Shown: piece by piece, positions 8,404 through 19,661 of the stretch
Layout: the number at the start of each line of letters is the position of its first letter
How positions within the stretch are numbered: the stretch's first letter is position 1
Source of the DNA: Tibeticola sediminis
GTDB taxonomy: Bacteria > Pseudomonadota > Gammaproteobacteria > Burkholderiales > Burkholderiaceae_C
Length of the DNA: 64,000 nt
Assembly (NCBI RefSeq): GCF_003843835.1
Contig: NZ_RKQL01000003.1
Coordinates: forward strand, 1 to 64,000
Direction: 5' to 3'
Program-made: the position numbers and the translations under genes
The notes under the pieces: model-generated
Told to the model about the DNA's origin: nothing
Seen by the model: the letters and a program-made list of their open reading frames with translations, nothing else
The model's database searches: none

Positions 8404-8766
8404 TCACCCTTTGAGCCAGGGTCTCGGCCCACCCATGACATGGAGATGCAGGTGGTGCACCTCTTGCCCGCCCTCGGCGCCGGTGTTGACCACGATGCGA
8501 AAGCCGCCTTCGGGATAGGGGCGGCAGCCCTGTTCGAGCGCGAGCCGGGGCGCGAGCACCATCATGCGGCCCATGAGCGCCTGGTCGGCCTCGGTGAGCT
8601 GGGCCATGGAGGCGATGTGCCGCTTGGGCACCATCAGAAAATGCACCGGCGCCCAGGGCGCAATGTCGTGGAAGGCGAGGAGTTCGTCGTCCTCGTAGAC
8701 CTTGCGGGAGGGGATCTGGCCGGCAATGATTTTGCAGAAGATGCAGTTCGGGTCGTGGTCGTTCAT
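8404..8766 (-). CDS. hinT: HIT-family purine nucleotide phosphoramidase (HinT-like)
   Basis: Histidine-triad hydrolase of AMP-lysine/phosphoramidate substrates; its physiological target is uncertain in most bacteria. About 120 residues: DPNCIFCKIIAGQIPS at the N-terminus (metal-site cysteines), a central VPKRHIASM segment, and the catalytic triad motif HHLHLHV near the C-terminus. I use ATG 8766 because it gives the usual length. ATG 8790 is an alternative that would overlap the stop of the DUF4870 gene as ATGA and add eight residues. It lies between the his genes and tatABC, an order common in Burkholderiales. Confidence 0.92.
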   Translation of the reverse strand: MNDHDPNCIFCKIIAGQIPSRKVYEDDELLAFHDIAPWAPVHFLMVPKRHIASMAQLTEADQALMGRMMVLAPRLALEQGCRPYPEGGFRIVVNTGAEGGQEVHHLHLHVMGGPRPWLKG

Positions 8767-8786
8767 GGCGGTCTGTGGATCGACGG

Positions 8787-9161
8787 TCATTCGACGGGCA
8801 ATTCCTTGTTCATGCGCACCATGCCAAGCACGATGCGGTAGAGGAACCAAATCGAGATCAAGCCCCAGGCGATCATGCCGGGAAACACGAACAGAAAAAA
8901 CAGCGGGAAGGTCAGCACATAGAGCGCGCCGACCCAGAACACCGTGCGGATGCGCCAGCGAAAGTGCGAGGCAAGCCAAGTACCCTCGGCGTCGCTCTGC
9001 TTGACCAGGTCGAGGATGAGCGCAATCAGCAGCAGGCCCACTCCGACGTGCCCGCCCGGCAGCACCGCGGCCACGGCCACGATGAGGTGCAAGATGTAGC
9101 TGATCCAGCTGACGGTGCGCAGCGAATCGAGTTCGAGGTCGTCGGTTCGGGGGTCGGTCAT
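8787..9161 (-). CDS. DUF4870-family small membrane protein
   Basis: Predicted inner-membrane protein of 124 residues with three hydrophobic segments (about 16-38, 60-85 and 90-112) and charged N- and C-termini. The pattern [17 protein letters not shown] and the length match the DUF4870 (Tic20-like) group. Function unknown. The start ATG 9161 overlaps the TGA of hisE as ATGA, and its own stop overlaps a possible start of hinT, so translational coupling along the hisI-hisE-DUF4870-hinT-tat stretch is likely. Confidence 0.82.
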   Translation of the reverse strand: MTDPRTDDLELDSLRTVSWISYILHLIVAVAAVLPGGHVGVGLLLIALILDLVKQSDAEGTWLASHFRWRIRTVFWVGALYVLTFPLFFLFVFPGMIAWGLISIWFLYRIVLGMVRMNKELPVE

Positions 9162-9538
9162 TCGCCTGCTCCTTCGCGATTGAGTGCCTTGCGCAAGGCT
9201 TTTTCCTCGATGCCGCTCGTGCCTTCGCGGCGTTGCAGTTCGGCGACCACGTCGGCGGGACGCAGGCCGAAATGCGCCAGCGCGATCATGCAGTGAAACC
9301 ACAGATCGGCCACTTCGTAGACGATTTGCCCCGCGTCGCCGCCATGCTCGGCGTCTTTGGCGGCCATGACGACCTCGGTGGCCTCTTCCCCGACCTTTTT
9401 CAAAAACGCATCCGGTCCCTTGGCCAGCAGCCGCGCGACATAGCTCGCCTGCGGGTCGCCGCCGCGCGCGGGCAGGCGGCTTTCGATCACATCGGCCAGG
9501 CGCTCGAGCACGTCGGCGGTGGTGGGCGTGGGGCTCAT
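9158..9538 (-). CDS. hisE: Phosphoribosyl-ATP pyrophosphatase
   Basis: Second step of histidine synthesis: hydrolyses phosphoribosyl-ATP to phosphoribosyl-AMP. 126 residues, all-alpha MazG-like fold. Acidic metal-binding residues are visible in [13 protein letters not shown] and in YEVADLWFH. It is a separate gene from hisI, as usual in betaproteobacteria. ATG 9538 overlaps the TGA of hisI (ATGA), and its stop overlaps the start of the DUF4870 gene in the same way. Confidence 0.96.
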   Translation of the reverse strand: MSPTPTTADVLERLADVIESRLPARGGDPQASYVARLLAKGPDAFLKKVGEEATEVVMAAKDAEHGGDAGQIVYEVADLWFHCMIALAHFGLRPADVVAELQRREGTSGIEEKALRKALNREGAGE

Positions 9539-9942
9539 CGGTAAATCGACTCCGGGTCTTTGAGCACGGGTTCGACCACCTTCCAGGCGCCGTCCTCGTA
9601 GCGGTTGAAAAAGCAGCTGTGGCGGCCGGTGTGGCAGGCGATGCCGGGCTCGTGGCCGGTTTGCGTCACCTTGAGCAGGATCACGTCGTGATCGCAGTCG
9701 AGGCGGATTTCATGCACGGTTTGCACATGGCCCGATTCCTCGCCCTTGAACCAGAGCTTGTCGCGCGAGCGGCTGAAGTACACCGCGCGGCCGAGTTCGG
9801 CGGTCTTCTGCAGCGCCTCACGGTTCATCCAGGCGAACATGAGCACGTCACCCGTCGCCGCCTCCTGCGCGATGACGGGCACCAAGCCTTGCGCATCCCA
9901 TTTCACTTCGTCGAGCCAGTTCATGGGTGGATTGTCGGGCAT
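9535..9942 (-). CDS. hisI: Phosphoribosyl-AMP cyclohydrolase
   Basis: Third step of histidine synthesis: opens the purine ring of phosphoribosyl-AMP in a Zn/Mg-dependent reaction. 135 residues with [17 protein letters not shown] near the start, the WFKGEESGH segment, and the zinc ligands in [12 protein letters not shown] and [12 protein letters not shown] start at ATG 9942 (MPDNPP), which has GGGAG about 9 nt upstream. ATG 9924 (MNWLDEV) is an equally plausible family-like start without a ribosome site. Unlike the other his junctions, the gap to hisF is 251 bp and holds a family B repeat and a D-like repeat. Confidence 0.95.
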   Translation of the reverse strand: MPDNPPMNWLDEVKWDAQGLVPVIAQEAATGDVLMFAWMNREALQKTAELGRAVYFSRSRDKLWFKGEESGHVQTVHEIRLDCDHDVILLKVTQTGHEPGIACHTGRHSCFFNRYEDGAWKVVEPVLKDPESIYR

Positions 9943-9960
9943 CTGGATTCGCTCCCATTT

Positions 9961-10006
9961 TGCGAGCACGAAACGACCGTTTGACGCTGGGATACCGCCA
10001 AAAAAC
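9961..10006. repeat. Family D-like short repeat upstream of hisI
   Basis: The stretch AGCACGAAACGACCG, then TTTGACGCTGGGATACC, resembles the second half of the D repeats at 12477-12530 and 58112-58166 and the fragments at 46846-46878 and 55103-55145. It lacks a clear TTTNATAGC head, so it is a diverged or partial copy. It directly abuts the hisI ribosome site. Confidence 0.4.
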
Positions 10007-10030
10007 CCAAAAAAAACCGATCCCCTCGGC

Positions 10031-10193
10031 CTCAGAGGCTGATAGGGAATTGGGCGTGCCCGAAGAGGCGCCACAAAGCGCGCCCGAGTAGGCGCAAAGC
10101 ACAGCCGTAGCTCGGGCTACGGCGCGCATTTGCAACGCCCTCGGGCGTGTTTTGGGACGTCAAAGCGGGCATGACCGATTCCCTCTCAGCCTC

Positions 10194-10197
<4 letters not shown>
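10031..10197. repeat. Family B palindromic repeat, copy B1 (within the his operon)
   Basis: 167-bp element with 23-bp terminal inverted repeats (CTNAGAGGCTGA..., 20/23 matching) and the shared 40-nt hairpin at 10094-10133 (arms GCAAA/TTTGC and GCCGTAGC/GCTACGGC). It lies between hisF and hisI, and its right end contains the hisF stop codon (TGA at 10194-10196). A second copy of the same length is at 46958-47124. No target duplication is evident. The rest of the 251-bp hisF-hisI gap holds only the D-like repeat. Confidence 0.88.
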
Positions 10198-10973
<776 letters not shown>

Positions 10974-11012
10974 GAGAGGCTCCGGTGAATTGCGGCTTCT
11001 GACGCTGCCGAT

Positions 11013-11759
11013 TCAGGCGCGGCCGCTCAAGGCGTCGGCGCGGGCCTGCGCGGCGGCGAAGTCGAGCGCGCCGGTGTAGATGGCGCGGCCGCAGATGACG
11101 CCCTCGATGCCCTCTTTTTCGACCGCACAGAGCGCTTCGACGTCGGCCATGCTCGAGAGGCCGCCCGAGGCGATCACGGGTATCGTGAGCCCCTGCGCGA
11201 GCCGCACCGTCGCGTCGATGTTGATGCCGGTGAGCATGCCGTCGCGGCCGATGTCGGTGTAAATGATGGACTCGACGCCCCAGTCCTCGAACTTCTTGGC
11301 GAGGTCCAGAACCTCGTGGCCGGTGAGCTTGCTCCAGCCGTCGGTGGCGACCTTGCCGTCCTTGGCGTCGAGGCCGACGATGATGTGGCCGCCGAACGCG
11401 ATGCAGGCTTCCTTCAGAAAGCCCGGGTTTTTCACCGCGGCGGTGCCGATGATGACCCAGCGCAGGCCGGCGTCGATGTACTGCTCGATGGTGTCGAGAT
11501 CGCGGATGCCGCCGCCGAGTTGCACCGGGATGTCTTCGCCCACCTCGGCCAGGATGGCCTTGACCGCCGCGTGGTTCTTGGGCTTGCCGGCAAAGGCGCC
11601 GTTGAGGTCGACCAGATGAAGGCGGCGCGCGCCTTCGTCGACCCATTTGCGCGCCATGGCGGCCGGGTCTTCGCCGAAGGTGGTGGCCTGGTCCATGTCG
11701 CCTTGTTTGAGGCGCACGCAGTGGCCGTCTTTGAGATCGATCGCGGGAATGAGTTGCAT
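11013..11759 (-). CDS. hisA: ProFAR isomerase HisA
   Basis: 1-(5-phosphoribosyl)-5-[(phosphoribosylamino)methylideneamino] imidazole-4-carboxamide isomerase, the fourth enzymatic step of the pathway. 248 residues, (beta/alpha)8 barrel, starting [17 protein letters not shown] with the catalytic Asp at residue 8; the second catalytic Asp is in [13 protein letters not shown] (about residue 130). Phosphate-binding glycines are in [12 protein letters not shown] and [11 protein letters not shown]. It lies between hisH (57 bp upstream) and hisF (39 bp downstream). ATG 11759. Confidence 0.97.
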   Translation of the reverse strand: MQLIPAIDLKDGHCVRLKQGDMDQATTFGEDPAAMARKWVDEGARRLHLVDLNGAFAGKPKNHAAVKAILAEVGEDIPVQLGGGIRDLDTIEQYIDAGLRWVIIGTAAVKNPGFLKEACIAFGGHIIVGLDAKDGKVATDGWSKLTGHEVLDLAKKFEDWGVESIIYTDIGRDGMLTGINIDATVRLAQGLTIPVIASGGLSSMADVEALCAVEKEGIEGVICGRAIYTGALDFAAAQARADALSGRA

Positions 11760-11816
11760 GATGGGTTCAAACAGACCACGCAGCGCCGGGCGGCCTGCGT
11801 CGGAGCGGAAACGGCG

Positions 11817-12488
11817 TCAAGGATTCCAGTGCAGGAAGTTGCGGTAGAGGGCGAGCCCCTGGGCGGCGCTTTTCTCGGGGTGGAACTGGGTCGCAAAAAT
11901 ATTATCCCGGGCCACCGCAGCGGTAAAGCGGCCGCCGTAGTCGGCCTCGCCCGCCGTGTGGCGCGCATCCGACGGCCGCGCGTAAAAACTGTGGACGAAA
12001 TAAAACCAGCTGCCATCGGGCACACCGCTCCAGAGCGCGTGGCGTGGCTGCGTCGCAAAGACCTGGTTCCAGCCCATTTGCGGCACTTTGTAGCGGCTGC
12101 CGTCGGCCTGGGTACGGCCGGCGAGGTCGAAGCGCACCACCTCGCCGCCAATCACGCCCAGCCCCGGCGTGCCCACGCCGGCCGGCCCCTCGGCGCTGTG
12201 GTCGAGCAGCATTTGCATGCCCACGCAGACGCCGAACAGCGGCTTGCTCGCCGCGGCCTCCAGCACGGGCTCGAGCAGCCCCGACGCGCGCAGCTCGCGC
12301 ATGCAGTCGGGCATGGCGCCCTGCCCCGGCAGCACCACGCGGCTGGCCGCGCGCACCTGCGCGGGCTCGGCGGTGATGATGACGTTGACGCCGCTGTCGG
12401 CCGCCGCATGCAGCACGGCCTGCGCCACCGAGCGCAGATTGCCCATGCCGTAATCGACGACCGCAACCGTGTTGACTATTTTTTTCAT
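11817..12488 (-). CDS. hisH: Imidazole glycerol phosphate synthase subunit HisH
   Basis: Glutaminase subunit of the HisFH complex (class I amidotransferase). 223 residues from ATG 12488: [14 protein letters not shown] at the N-terminus, catalytic Cys in [12 protein letters not shown] (about residue 85), and His/Glu in [13 protein letters not shown] near the C-terminus. An ATG seven codons earlier (12509) is possible, but the family starts closer to 12488. The chosen start codon and its first codons (poly-Lys, MKKIV) lie inside a family D repeat, so the repeat appears to supply the translation start. No good ribosome site is present at either ATG. Confidence 0.95.
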   Translation of the reverse strand: MKKIVNTVAVVDYGMGNLRSVAQAVLHAAADSGVNVIITAEPAQVRAASRVVLPGQGAMPDCMRELRASGLLEPVLEAAASKPLFGVCVGMQMLLDHSAEGPAGVGTPGLGVIGGEVVRFDLAGRTQADGSRYKVPQMGWNQVFATQPRHALWSGVPDGSWFYFVHSFYARPSDARHTAGEADYGGRFTAAVARDNIFATQFHPEKSAAQGLALYRNFLHWNP

Positions 12489-12530
12489 AGCATAAGAGGA
12501 CCGAATCACGCCGGCGTCAGGCCAATTTTG
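12477..12530. repeat. Family D short repeat, copy D1, at the hisB-hisH junction
   Basis: TATTTTTTTCATAGC, then TCACGCCGGCGTCAGG and CCAATTTTG. It aligns by eye with 58112-58166 and 63051-63111 over its whole length, sharing TTTNATAGC and the TNACGCYGGC core. It fills the 54-bp gap between hisB and hisH and covers the hisH start codon. Just beyond it, GCCAATTTT/AAAATTGGC at 12521-12543 forms a hairpin reaching the hisB stop codon. Confidence 0.55.
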
Positions 12531-12542
12531 TTCAAAAATTGG

Positions 12543-13133
12543 CTACAAAGACCCTTTGGTGGACGGCACGGCCTGCGGCGCGCGCGGGTCAAGCTCGACC
12601 GCGGCCCGCAAGGCCCGACCGAAGGCCTTGAAGACGGTCTCGGCCTGATGGTGCGCATTGGCACCGCGCAGGTTGTCGATGTGCAGGGTGACGAAGGCGT
12701 GGTTCACGAAGCCCTGGAAAAACTCATGCATCAGCTGGGTGTCGAAGCTGCCGATCATGCCGCTGGTGAACGGTACATGGGCCACGAGGCCGGGCCGGCC
12801 GGAAAAGTCGATCACCACACGCGAGAGCGCCTCGTCCAGCGGCACATAGGCATGGCCATAGCGCCGGATGCCCCGCTTGTCGCCCACGGCCTGCGCGACC
12901 GCCTGCCCGAGCGTGATGCCCACATCCTCGACGGTGTGGTGGCCGTCGATGTGCAGATCACCCTTGGCCTCGATGTCGAGGTCGATGAGTCCATGCCGCG
13001 CGATCTGGTCGAGCATGTGGTCGAAGAAACCGATGCCCGTGGCGAGCCGCGCGCGGCCGCTGCCATCGAGATCGATGCGGACGGTGATGTCGGTTTCCGC
13101 GGTGCGGCGGGTGACTTCGGCGGTGCGGTTCAT
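12543..13133 (-). CDS. hisB: Imidazoleglycerol-phosphate dehydratase
   Basis: Mn-dependent dehydratase, sixth step of histidine synthesis. 196 residues, the single-function form without a phosphatase domain. Metal-binding motifs are visible twice: [13 protein letters not shown] with [12 protein letters not shown] (about 40-75), and the second-half repeat around [17 protein letters not shown] (about 145-170). ATG 13133. 45 bp after hisC. The stop codon touches a small hairpin and a D repeat ahead of hisH. Confidence 0.97.
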   Translation of the reverse strand: MNRTAEVTRRTAETDITVRIDLDGSGRARLATGIGFFDHMLDQIARHGLIDLDIEAKGDLHIDGHHTVEDVGITLGQAVAQAVGDKRGIRRYGHAYVPLDEALSRVVIDFSGRPGLVAHVPFTSGMIGSFDTQLMHEFFQGFVNHAFVTLHIDNLRGANAHHQAETVFKAFGRALRAAVELDPRAPQAVPSTKGSL

Positions 13134-13178
13134 GGCGGGGGTTCCCGGTGGATCTGAAATCAGTCGTGGTGAGGGGGC

Positions 13179-14342
13179 TCAGGCCTGCAGGTCGGTCAGC
13201 GCGGCTTGCAGCGCCTGCAGCATCTGCGCATTTTCCTCCGGCGTGCCCACCGTCAGCCGCAGGCAGTTCGCCAGCAGCGGGTGCAGCGCCGAGACATTCT
13301 TCACCAGCACGCCGCGCGCCTTCATGCCCGCGAATACCGCATGGGCGTCGGGCACGCGGATGAGGATCATGTTGGCTTCGCTCGGCCAGACCTGCACGCC
13401 GGGCAGGCCCGCGAGCCGCTCGAGCAGCATCGCGCGCTGCGCGCGCAGTTCGGCCGCCTGCACCGCAAACACGTCGGCATGGTCGAGCGCAAACAACGCG
13501 CACTCGGCATTGAGCACGCTGACGTTGTACGGCGGGCGCACCTTGTCGATCTGCTGCACCAGCGCCGTGGGGCCGATCAGGTAGCCCAGCCGCACGCCGG
13601 CAAGCCCAAACTTCGACAGCGTGCGCATGAGCAGCAGGTTCGGGTGGTGGTGCGGCTGCACGCGCAGGCGGTCGATCCAACTACGGCTGGAAAACGGCTG
13701 ATAAGCCTCGTCGATCACCACCAGCCCGCCCAGCCGTGCCTGCAACGCGATGAGCCGCTCCATCACGGCCTCGTCCCACAGGTTCGCGGTGGGGTTGTTG
13801 GGGTAAGCCAGATAAACGATGGCGGGCCGGTGCGCCTCGATCGCTTCGGCCATCGCCGCCTCGTCGAGCGCGAAGTCCGGCGTCAGTGGCACGCCGTGGT
13901 AGGCCAGCCCCTGGAGCTTGGCGCTCATCGCGTACATCACGAAGCCGGGCTCGGGCGCGAGGATGCTCGCCCCGGGCCGGTCGCAAGCCATCGCCAAGAG
14001 CGAAATCAGCTCGTCCGAGCCGTTGCCCAACATCAGCGCATAGCCGTGCCGCGGCATACCCGCATACACCGCCAGCGCCTCGCGCAGCACCTCGATCCGA
14101 GGGCCCGGGTATCGGTTGATCTCGACCGCACCGAGCCGCGCGCCGAGTTCCGCCTGCAAGGCGGGACTGAGCCGGTAGGGGTTCTCCATCGCGTCGAGCT
14201 TGATGAGGCCGCGCGCATCCTGCACCGCGTAGGCGTGCATCCCCTGCACGTCGGCGCGCAGCACACGTTGCGCGTAGTCCTCGGGCTGCAGCGGCACGCC
14301 GCTCGCCGCCGGGTGGTCTGGGGCAGTCCAAGGCGTCTGCAT
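13179..14342 (-). CDS. hisC: Histidinol-phosphate aminotransferase
   Basis: PLP enzyme converting imidazole acetol phosphate plus glutamate to histidinol phosphate. 387 residues, fold-type I. Visible motifs are KLDAMENPYRL near the start, NGSDELISLL, the YPNNPTANLW segment, VIDEAYQPF, and the Schiff-base region around LLLMRTLSKFGLAGVRLGY, where the Lys binds PLP. I start at ATG 14342 (MQTPWTAPD), which overlaps the TGA of hisD as ATGA. The open frame runs on upstream, but that part is hisD read in another frame. Confidence 0.96.
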   Translation of the reverse strand: MQTPWTAPDHPAASGVPLQPEDYAQRVLRADVQGMHAYAVQDARGLIKLDAMENPYRLSPALQAELGARLGAVEINRYPGPRIEVLREALAVYAGMPRHGYALMLGNGSDELISLLAMACDRPGASILAPEPGFVMYAMSAKLQGLAYHGVPLTPDFALDEAAMAEAIEAHRPAIVYLAYPNNPTANLWDEAVMERLIALQARLGGLVVIDEAYQPFSSRSWIDRLRVQPHHHPNLLLMRTLSKFGLAGVRLGYLIGPTALVQQIDKVRPPYNVSVLNAECALFALDHADVFAVQAAELRAQRAMLLERLAGLPGVQVWPSEANMILIRVPDAHAVFAGMKARGVLVKNVSALHPLLANCLRLTVGTPEENAQMLQALQAALTDLQA

Positions 14343-15703
14343 CACCGCGGCTTCCGCATCGGGGGCACCTCGCGCAGGCGCAGTTCGGCCGCGCGCGCAT
14401 GGGCCTGCAGTCCTTCGCCGTAGGCGAGTTCGGCCGCAAGGGTGCCGAGCGCCTGCGCGCCGGCTTCGCTCACCTCGATCAAGCTGCTGCGCTTTTGAAA
14501 GTCGTACACCCCCAATGGCGAGCTGAACCGCGCCGTGCCGCTGGTGGGCAACACATGGTTCGGGCCGGCGCAATAGTCGCCCAGGCTTTCGCTGGTGTAG
14601 GCCCCGAGGAAGATCGCGCCGGCGTGCCGCAGCAGCGGCTCCCAGCGATGCGGCTCGCGGCTCGAGACTTCGAGATGCTCGGGCGCGATGCGGTTGCTGA
14701 TGGCGCAGGCCTCTTCCATGCTGCGCGTCTGAATCAGCGCCCCCCGGTCGTTGAGGCTCTTGGCGATGATGGCCGCGCGCGGCATCAAAGGCAGCAGCCG
14801 GTCGATCGCGGCCTGCACCGCGTCGATGTAGGCCGCATCGGGGCACAGCAGGATGCTCTGCGCCAGTTCGTCGTGCTCGGCCTGGCTGAACAAATCCATC
14901 GCTACCCATTCCGGCGGCGTGCTGCCATCGGCCAGCACCAGGATCTCGCTCGGCCCCGCAATCATGTCGATGCCGACCACGCCGAACACGCGCTTCTTCG
15001 CACTCGCCACATAGGCGTTTCCGGGGCCCGTGATTTTGTCCACCTTCGGTACCGTGGCAGTGCCGTAGGCCAGCGCCGCCACCGCCTGCGCACCGCCGAT
15101 CGTGAAGCCCCGCGTCACCCCCGCCACATAGGCCGCGGCCAGCACCAGCGGATTTTTCTCGCCGCGCGGCGTCGGCACCACCATGATGATTTCGCCCACA
15201 CCGGCGACGTGCGCGGGGATGGCGTTCATCAGCACACTGCTCGGGTAGGCGGCCTTGCCGCCGGGCACGTAGATGCCCACGCGGTCCAGCGGCGTGACCT
15301 TCTGGCCCAGCAGCGTGCCGTCCTCGTCGCGGTACGACCAGCTCTCGCCCGCCGCCCGGCGCTGCGCCTCGTGGTAGCGGCGCACCCGATCGGCCGCAGC
15401 CCGCAAAGCGCTGCGCTGCACCTCGGGCAAGGACTCGAACGCGGCGCGCAGCTCGTCTGGACTCAGTTCGAGCGCCGCCATCTCGGCCGCATCGAGGGCG
15501 TCGAAGCGGCGCGTGTAATCGAGCACCGCTGCATCGCCGCGCAAGCGCACGTCGGCCAGGATGTCCGCCACGCGCTGCTCGATGGCCGCATCAGTCTCGG
15601 CCGACCAATGCAGGCGCGCGGCGAAGGCCGCCTCGAAACCGGCATCGCTCGTGGACAGACGCAGCGGCCGCGCGGTCGGCATCGGGTTCGTTGCGGTACT
15701 CAT
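14342..15703 (-). CDS. hisD: Histidinol dehydrogenase
   Basis: NAD- and Zn-dependent four-electron oxidation of histidinol to histidine, the last two steps of the pathway. 453 residues. Visible are [23 protein letters not shown], the [12 protein letters not shown] nucleotide-binding part, [11 protein letters not shown], the [13 protein letters not shown] zinc-ligand segment, and the C-terminal [16 protein letters not shown] segment. ATG 15703 overlaps the TGA of hisG (ATGA). The frame stays open upstream through hisG in another register, which I discard. Confidence 0.97.
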   Translation of the reverse strand: MSTATNPMPTARPLRLSTSDAGFEAAFAARLHWSAETDAAIEQRVADILADVRLRGDAAVLDYTRRFDALDAAEMAALELSPDELRAAFESLPEVQRSALRAAADRVRRYHEAQRRAAGESWSYRDEDGTLLGQKVTPLDRVGIYVPGGKAAYPSSVLMNAIPAHVAGVGEIIMVVPTPRGEKNPLVLAAAYVAGVTRGFTIGGAQAVAALAYGTATVPKVDKITGPGNAYVASAKKRVFGVVGIDMIAGPSEILVLADGSTPPEWVAMDLFSQAEHDELAQSILLCPDAAYIDAVQAAIDRLLPLMPRAAIIAKSLNDRGALIQTRSMEEACAISNRIAPEHLEVSSREPHRWEPLLRHAGAIFLGAYTSESLGDYCAGPNHVLPTSGTARFSSPLGVYDFQKRSSLIEVSEAGAQALGTLAAELAYGEGLQAHARAAELRLREVPPMRKPR

Positions 15704-16373
15704 GCCTGGCACTCCCGTTCGGATATGGCCGCGGCCATCGCGTCGATGAGCAAGCGGATGCGTTCCCGCTTGAGCTTGAGCGCCGCGGGGTTGACGACGA
15801 GCCGCGAGGAAATGTCCATGATGCGCTCGACCTCGACCAAGTGATTGGCTTTGAGCGTGTTGCCGGTGGAGACCAGATCGACGATCGCGTCGGCCAGTCC
15901 GGTCAGGGGGGCGAGTTCCATGCTGCCGTAGAGCTTGATGAGGTCGACATGCACGCCCTTTTCGGCGAAGAAGTCGCGCGCAATCGCGGTGTATTTGGTG
16001 GCCACGCGCAAGCGCGAGCCCTGGCGTACCGCGGCGCGGTAATCGAAGCCTTCGGGCACGGCCACGCTGACCCGGCAGCGCGCGATGCCCAGATCCAAAG
16101 GCCGGTAGAGCCCGCCACCGGTCAACCCCAGGCCCCACTGGGCGGTGTGCTCGATCAAAGTGTCCAGCCCCGCCACGCCGAGGTCGGCGCCGCCATATTC
16201 CACATAGGTCGGCACGTCGGTGGCCCGCACGAGGACGACGCGCACATCGGGCTGATTCGTCGCCAGGATGAGCTTGCGGGAGGTATTGGGATCTTCGGCA
16301 ACCTCGATGCCCGCGCGCGCGAGCAGCGGCAGCGTCTCGTCGAAGATTCGACCTTTGGAGAGAGCGAGTGTGA

Positions 16374-16377
<4 letters not shown>
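15700..16377 (-). CDS. hisG: ATP phosphoribosyltransferase, short form
   Basis: First committed enzyme of histidine synthesis (ATP + PRPP). 225 residues with no C-terminal regulatory domain: this is the short HisG_S form, which in other bacteria needs HisZ as regulatory partner. No hisZ is seen in this window. Motifs are [16 protein letters not shown] and the PRPP loop in [16 protein letters not shown]. The start ATG 16377 overlaps the TGA of murA (ATGA), and its stop overlaps hisD likewise. Confidence 0.96.
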
Positions 16378-17639
<1,262 letters not shown>

Positions 17640-17641
17640 CC

Positions 17642-17887
17642 TCAGCCACCCTGCCTTGCTGCCCACTCGGCGGGCGTCCAGGTTTTGAGCGACAGCGCAT
17701 GGACTTCGTCCTTGGCGATCCGGTCGCCCAGCGCCGCATACACCCGCTGATGGCGCGCGATGCTGCGCAGCCCTTCGAAGGCCGACGAGACGACGATGGC
17801 GCTCCAGTGTCGTCCGTCCCCTTCGACATGGACAAAATCGCAGGACAGGCCCGCGCGGATGAGGCGTTCGATTTCGGATGCGGTCAT
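17642..17887 (-). CDS. ibaG: BolA-family protein (IbaG/YrbA-like)
   Basis: 81-residue BolA/IbaG protein, a family that pairs with monothiol glutaredoxins in Fe-S cluster handling. The sequence [22 protein letters not shown], then RHQRVYAAL and [13 protein letters not shown], shows the BolA fold with its conserved His and the invariant C-terminal segment. The close link to murA (2 bp) is shared with enterobacterial yrbA-murA. The start ATG 17887 follows the ABC permease stop by one base. Confidence 0.93.
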   Translation of the reverse strand: MTASEIERLIRAGLSCDFVHVEGDGRHWSAIVVSSAFEGLRSIARHQRVYAALGDRIAKDEVHALSLKTWTPAEWAARQGG

Positions 17888-17888
17888 T

Positions 17889-18650
17889 TCAGTAACGAAT
17901 TTTGTACCCCACGCGCAGCAGCCGCAGCGACCAGCCGGCGACCAGGATCAGCGCGAGCACGACGACGGCAAGGCTGCGCCAGGGCGAGACATCGCTGATG
18001 CCAAAAAACCCATAGCGGAAGCCATCGATCATGTAGAAAAACGGATTGAGGTGGCTCACCGATTGCCAAAACGGCGGCAGCGTGTGCACCGAGTAGAACA
18101 CGCCCGACAAAAAGGTCATGGGCATGATGACGAAGTTCTGAAATGCGGCCATCTGGTCGAATTTCTCGGCCCACAGCCCCGCAATCAAGCCCAAGCTCCC
18201 GAGCAAAGCCGAGCCCAGCACGGCAAACACCACGATCCAGCCCGGCGCCACGAAACTTGGCATCGCGAACACCGAGGTCGCCGCAAACACGCCCAAGCCC
18301 ACCACCAGACCCCGCAGCACCGAGGAGCCGACATAAGCGACGAACCATTCCCAATGCGACAGGGGCGTGAGCAACAGAAACACGAGGTTCCCCATGATCT
18401 TGCTCTGGATCAGGCTCGACGAACTGTTCGCGAAGGCATTTTGCAGAATGCTCATCATCACCAGTCCGGGCACGAGAAACGCACCATAGGCCAGGCTGCC
18501 GTAGACACGCACATGGTCTTCGAGCACATGCGCAAAGATCAGCATGTAGAGCAGGGCCGTGAGCACGGGCGCGGCGATGGTCTGGAAGCCAACCTTCCAG
18601 AAACGCAACACCTCCTTGTAGAGCAGGGCTCGCCAACCGGTCATCTTCAT
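17889..18650 (-). CDS. ABC-2 type exporter permease (YadH-like)
   Basis: Inner-membrane permease of 253 residues with six hydrophobic helices, ABC-2 family. The segment LFLLLTPLSHWEWFVAYVGSSVLRG and the terminal SPWRSLAVVVLALILVAGW resemble YadH. It pairs with the ATPase gene directly upstream; their stop and start overlap as ATGA. The substrate is unknown. Placement right after mlaFEDACB and before murA suggests envelope maintenance, but that is inference. One base separates its stop from ibaG. Confidence 0.9.
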   Translation of the reverse strand: MKMTGWRALLYKEVLRFWKVGFQTIAAPVLTALLYMLIFAHVLEDHVRVYGSLAYGAFLVPGLVMMSILQNAFANSSSSLIQSKIMGNLVFLLLTPLSHWEWFVAYVGSSVLRGLVVGLGVFAATSVFAMPSFVAPGWIVVFAVLGSALLGSLGLIAGLWAEKFDQMAAFQNFVIMPMTFLSGVFYSVHTLPPFWQSVSHLNPFFYMIDGFRYGFFGISDVSPWRSLAVVVLALILVAGWSLRLLRVGYKIRY

Positions 18651-19582
18651 GAAACCTCTGCGGCCAAGCGGTGCTGGCCCATGATTTGCAAAAACACTTC
18701 TTCCAGATCGGCCTTACGGATCTCCACATCCTGCGCATGCAGGCCCGCCTCGCGCACGGCCGCCAGATACCGCTCGATTTCGAGCGCATCCTGCGCGGGA
18801 AACTGCACCACGCGGCCCGTGACTCGCGCCCGTCGGGCCAGCTCGGGCGGCAGGCTGCCATCGATCGTGAACCGCAGCACATGGCTCGAGGCCGACCGCA
18901 ACAGATCGGACGTGCGCTCGAGCGCCACGACACGACCGTCCTTGAGCATGGCGATACGGCCGCACAAGGCCTCGGCCTCGTCCAGATAGTGGGTCGTCAA
19001 GAGCACGGTATGCCCCTCGCGGTTGAGCCGCGAGACGAACTGCCACAGCGTCTGCCGCAGTTCGACGTCGACCCCCGCGGTGGGCTCGTCGAGCACGATC
19101 ACCGGCGGCTTGTGCACCAATGCCTGAGCGACCAGCACCCGCCGCTTCATGCCGCCCGAGAGCTGGCGCATATTGGCGTTCGCCTTGTCGGCCAGACCGA
19201 GGCCGACGAGCAACTCCTCGATCCAGGCCTCGTTGTCGCGCACGCCAAAGTACCCGGACTGAAAGCGCAGCGTCTCGATGACGTTGAAGAACGGGTCGAA
19301 CACCAGTTCCTGCGGCACCACGCCGAGCAGCTTGCGCGCCTGGGCGTAATCGCGCTGCACGTCGTACCCGAGCACGCGCACGCTGCCCGAACTCGCCCGC
19401 GCCAAGCCCGCGAGAATGCTGATCAGCGTCGTCTTGCCCGCCCCATTGGGGCCGAGCAGGCCGAAGAATTCGCCCGCCTTGATGTCGAAGCTCACGCCGT
19501 CGAGCGCGCGCAATGCCGCGCCCGACCCGCGTGCAGCGGGAAACACTTTGGTGACCGAATCGAACGAGACCGCGGCGGGCAT
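18647..19582 (-). CDS. ABC exporter ATP-binding protein (YadG-like)
   Basis: 311-residue ABC ATPase: Walker [10 protein letters not shown] (about 40-48), Q-loop, signature [15 protein letters not shown], Walker B VIVLDEPTAGVD, and H-loop TTHYLDEAE, followed by a C-terminal extension of about 90 residues typical of drug/polyketide/lipid exporters. It partners the ABC-2 permease downstream (ATGA overlap). 79 bp after mlaB. Substrate not inferable. Confidence 0.92.
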   Translation of the reverse strand: MPAAVSFDSVTKVFPAARGSGAALRALDGVSFDIKAGEFFGLLGPNGAGKTTLISILAGLARASSGSVRVLGYDVQRDYAQARKLLGVVPQELVFDPFFNVIETLRFQSGYFGVRDNEAWIEELLVGLGLADKANANMRQLSGGMKRRVLVAQALVHKPPVIVLDEPTAGVDVELRQTLWQFVSRLNREGHTVLLTTHYLDEAEALCGRIAMLKDGRVVALERTSDLLRSASSHVLRFTIDGSLPPELARRARVTGRVVQFPAQDALEIERYLAAVREAGLHAQDVEIRKADLEEVFLQIMGQHRLAAEVS

Positions 19583-19661
19583 GGGATCAAAAACTCAAAA
19601 TTCTAGGGCGCTCGGCGCCGCACGCCTGCGCGCATACCGAAGCGACGTCGGCGCAGAGGGT

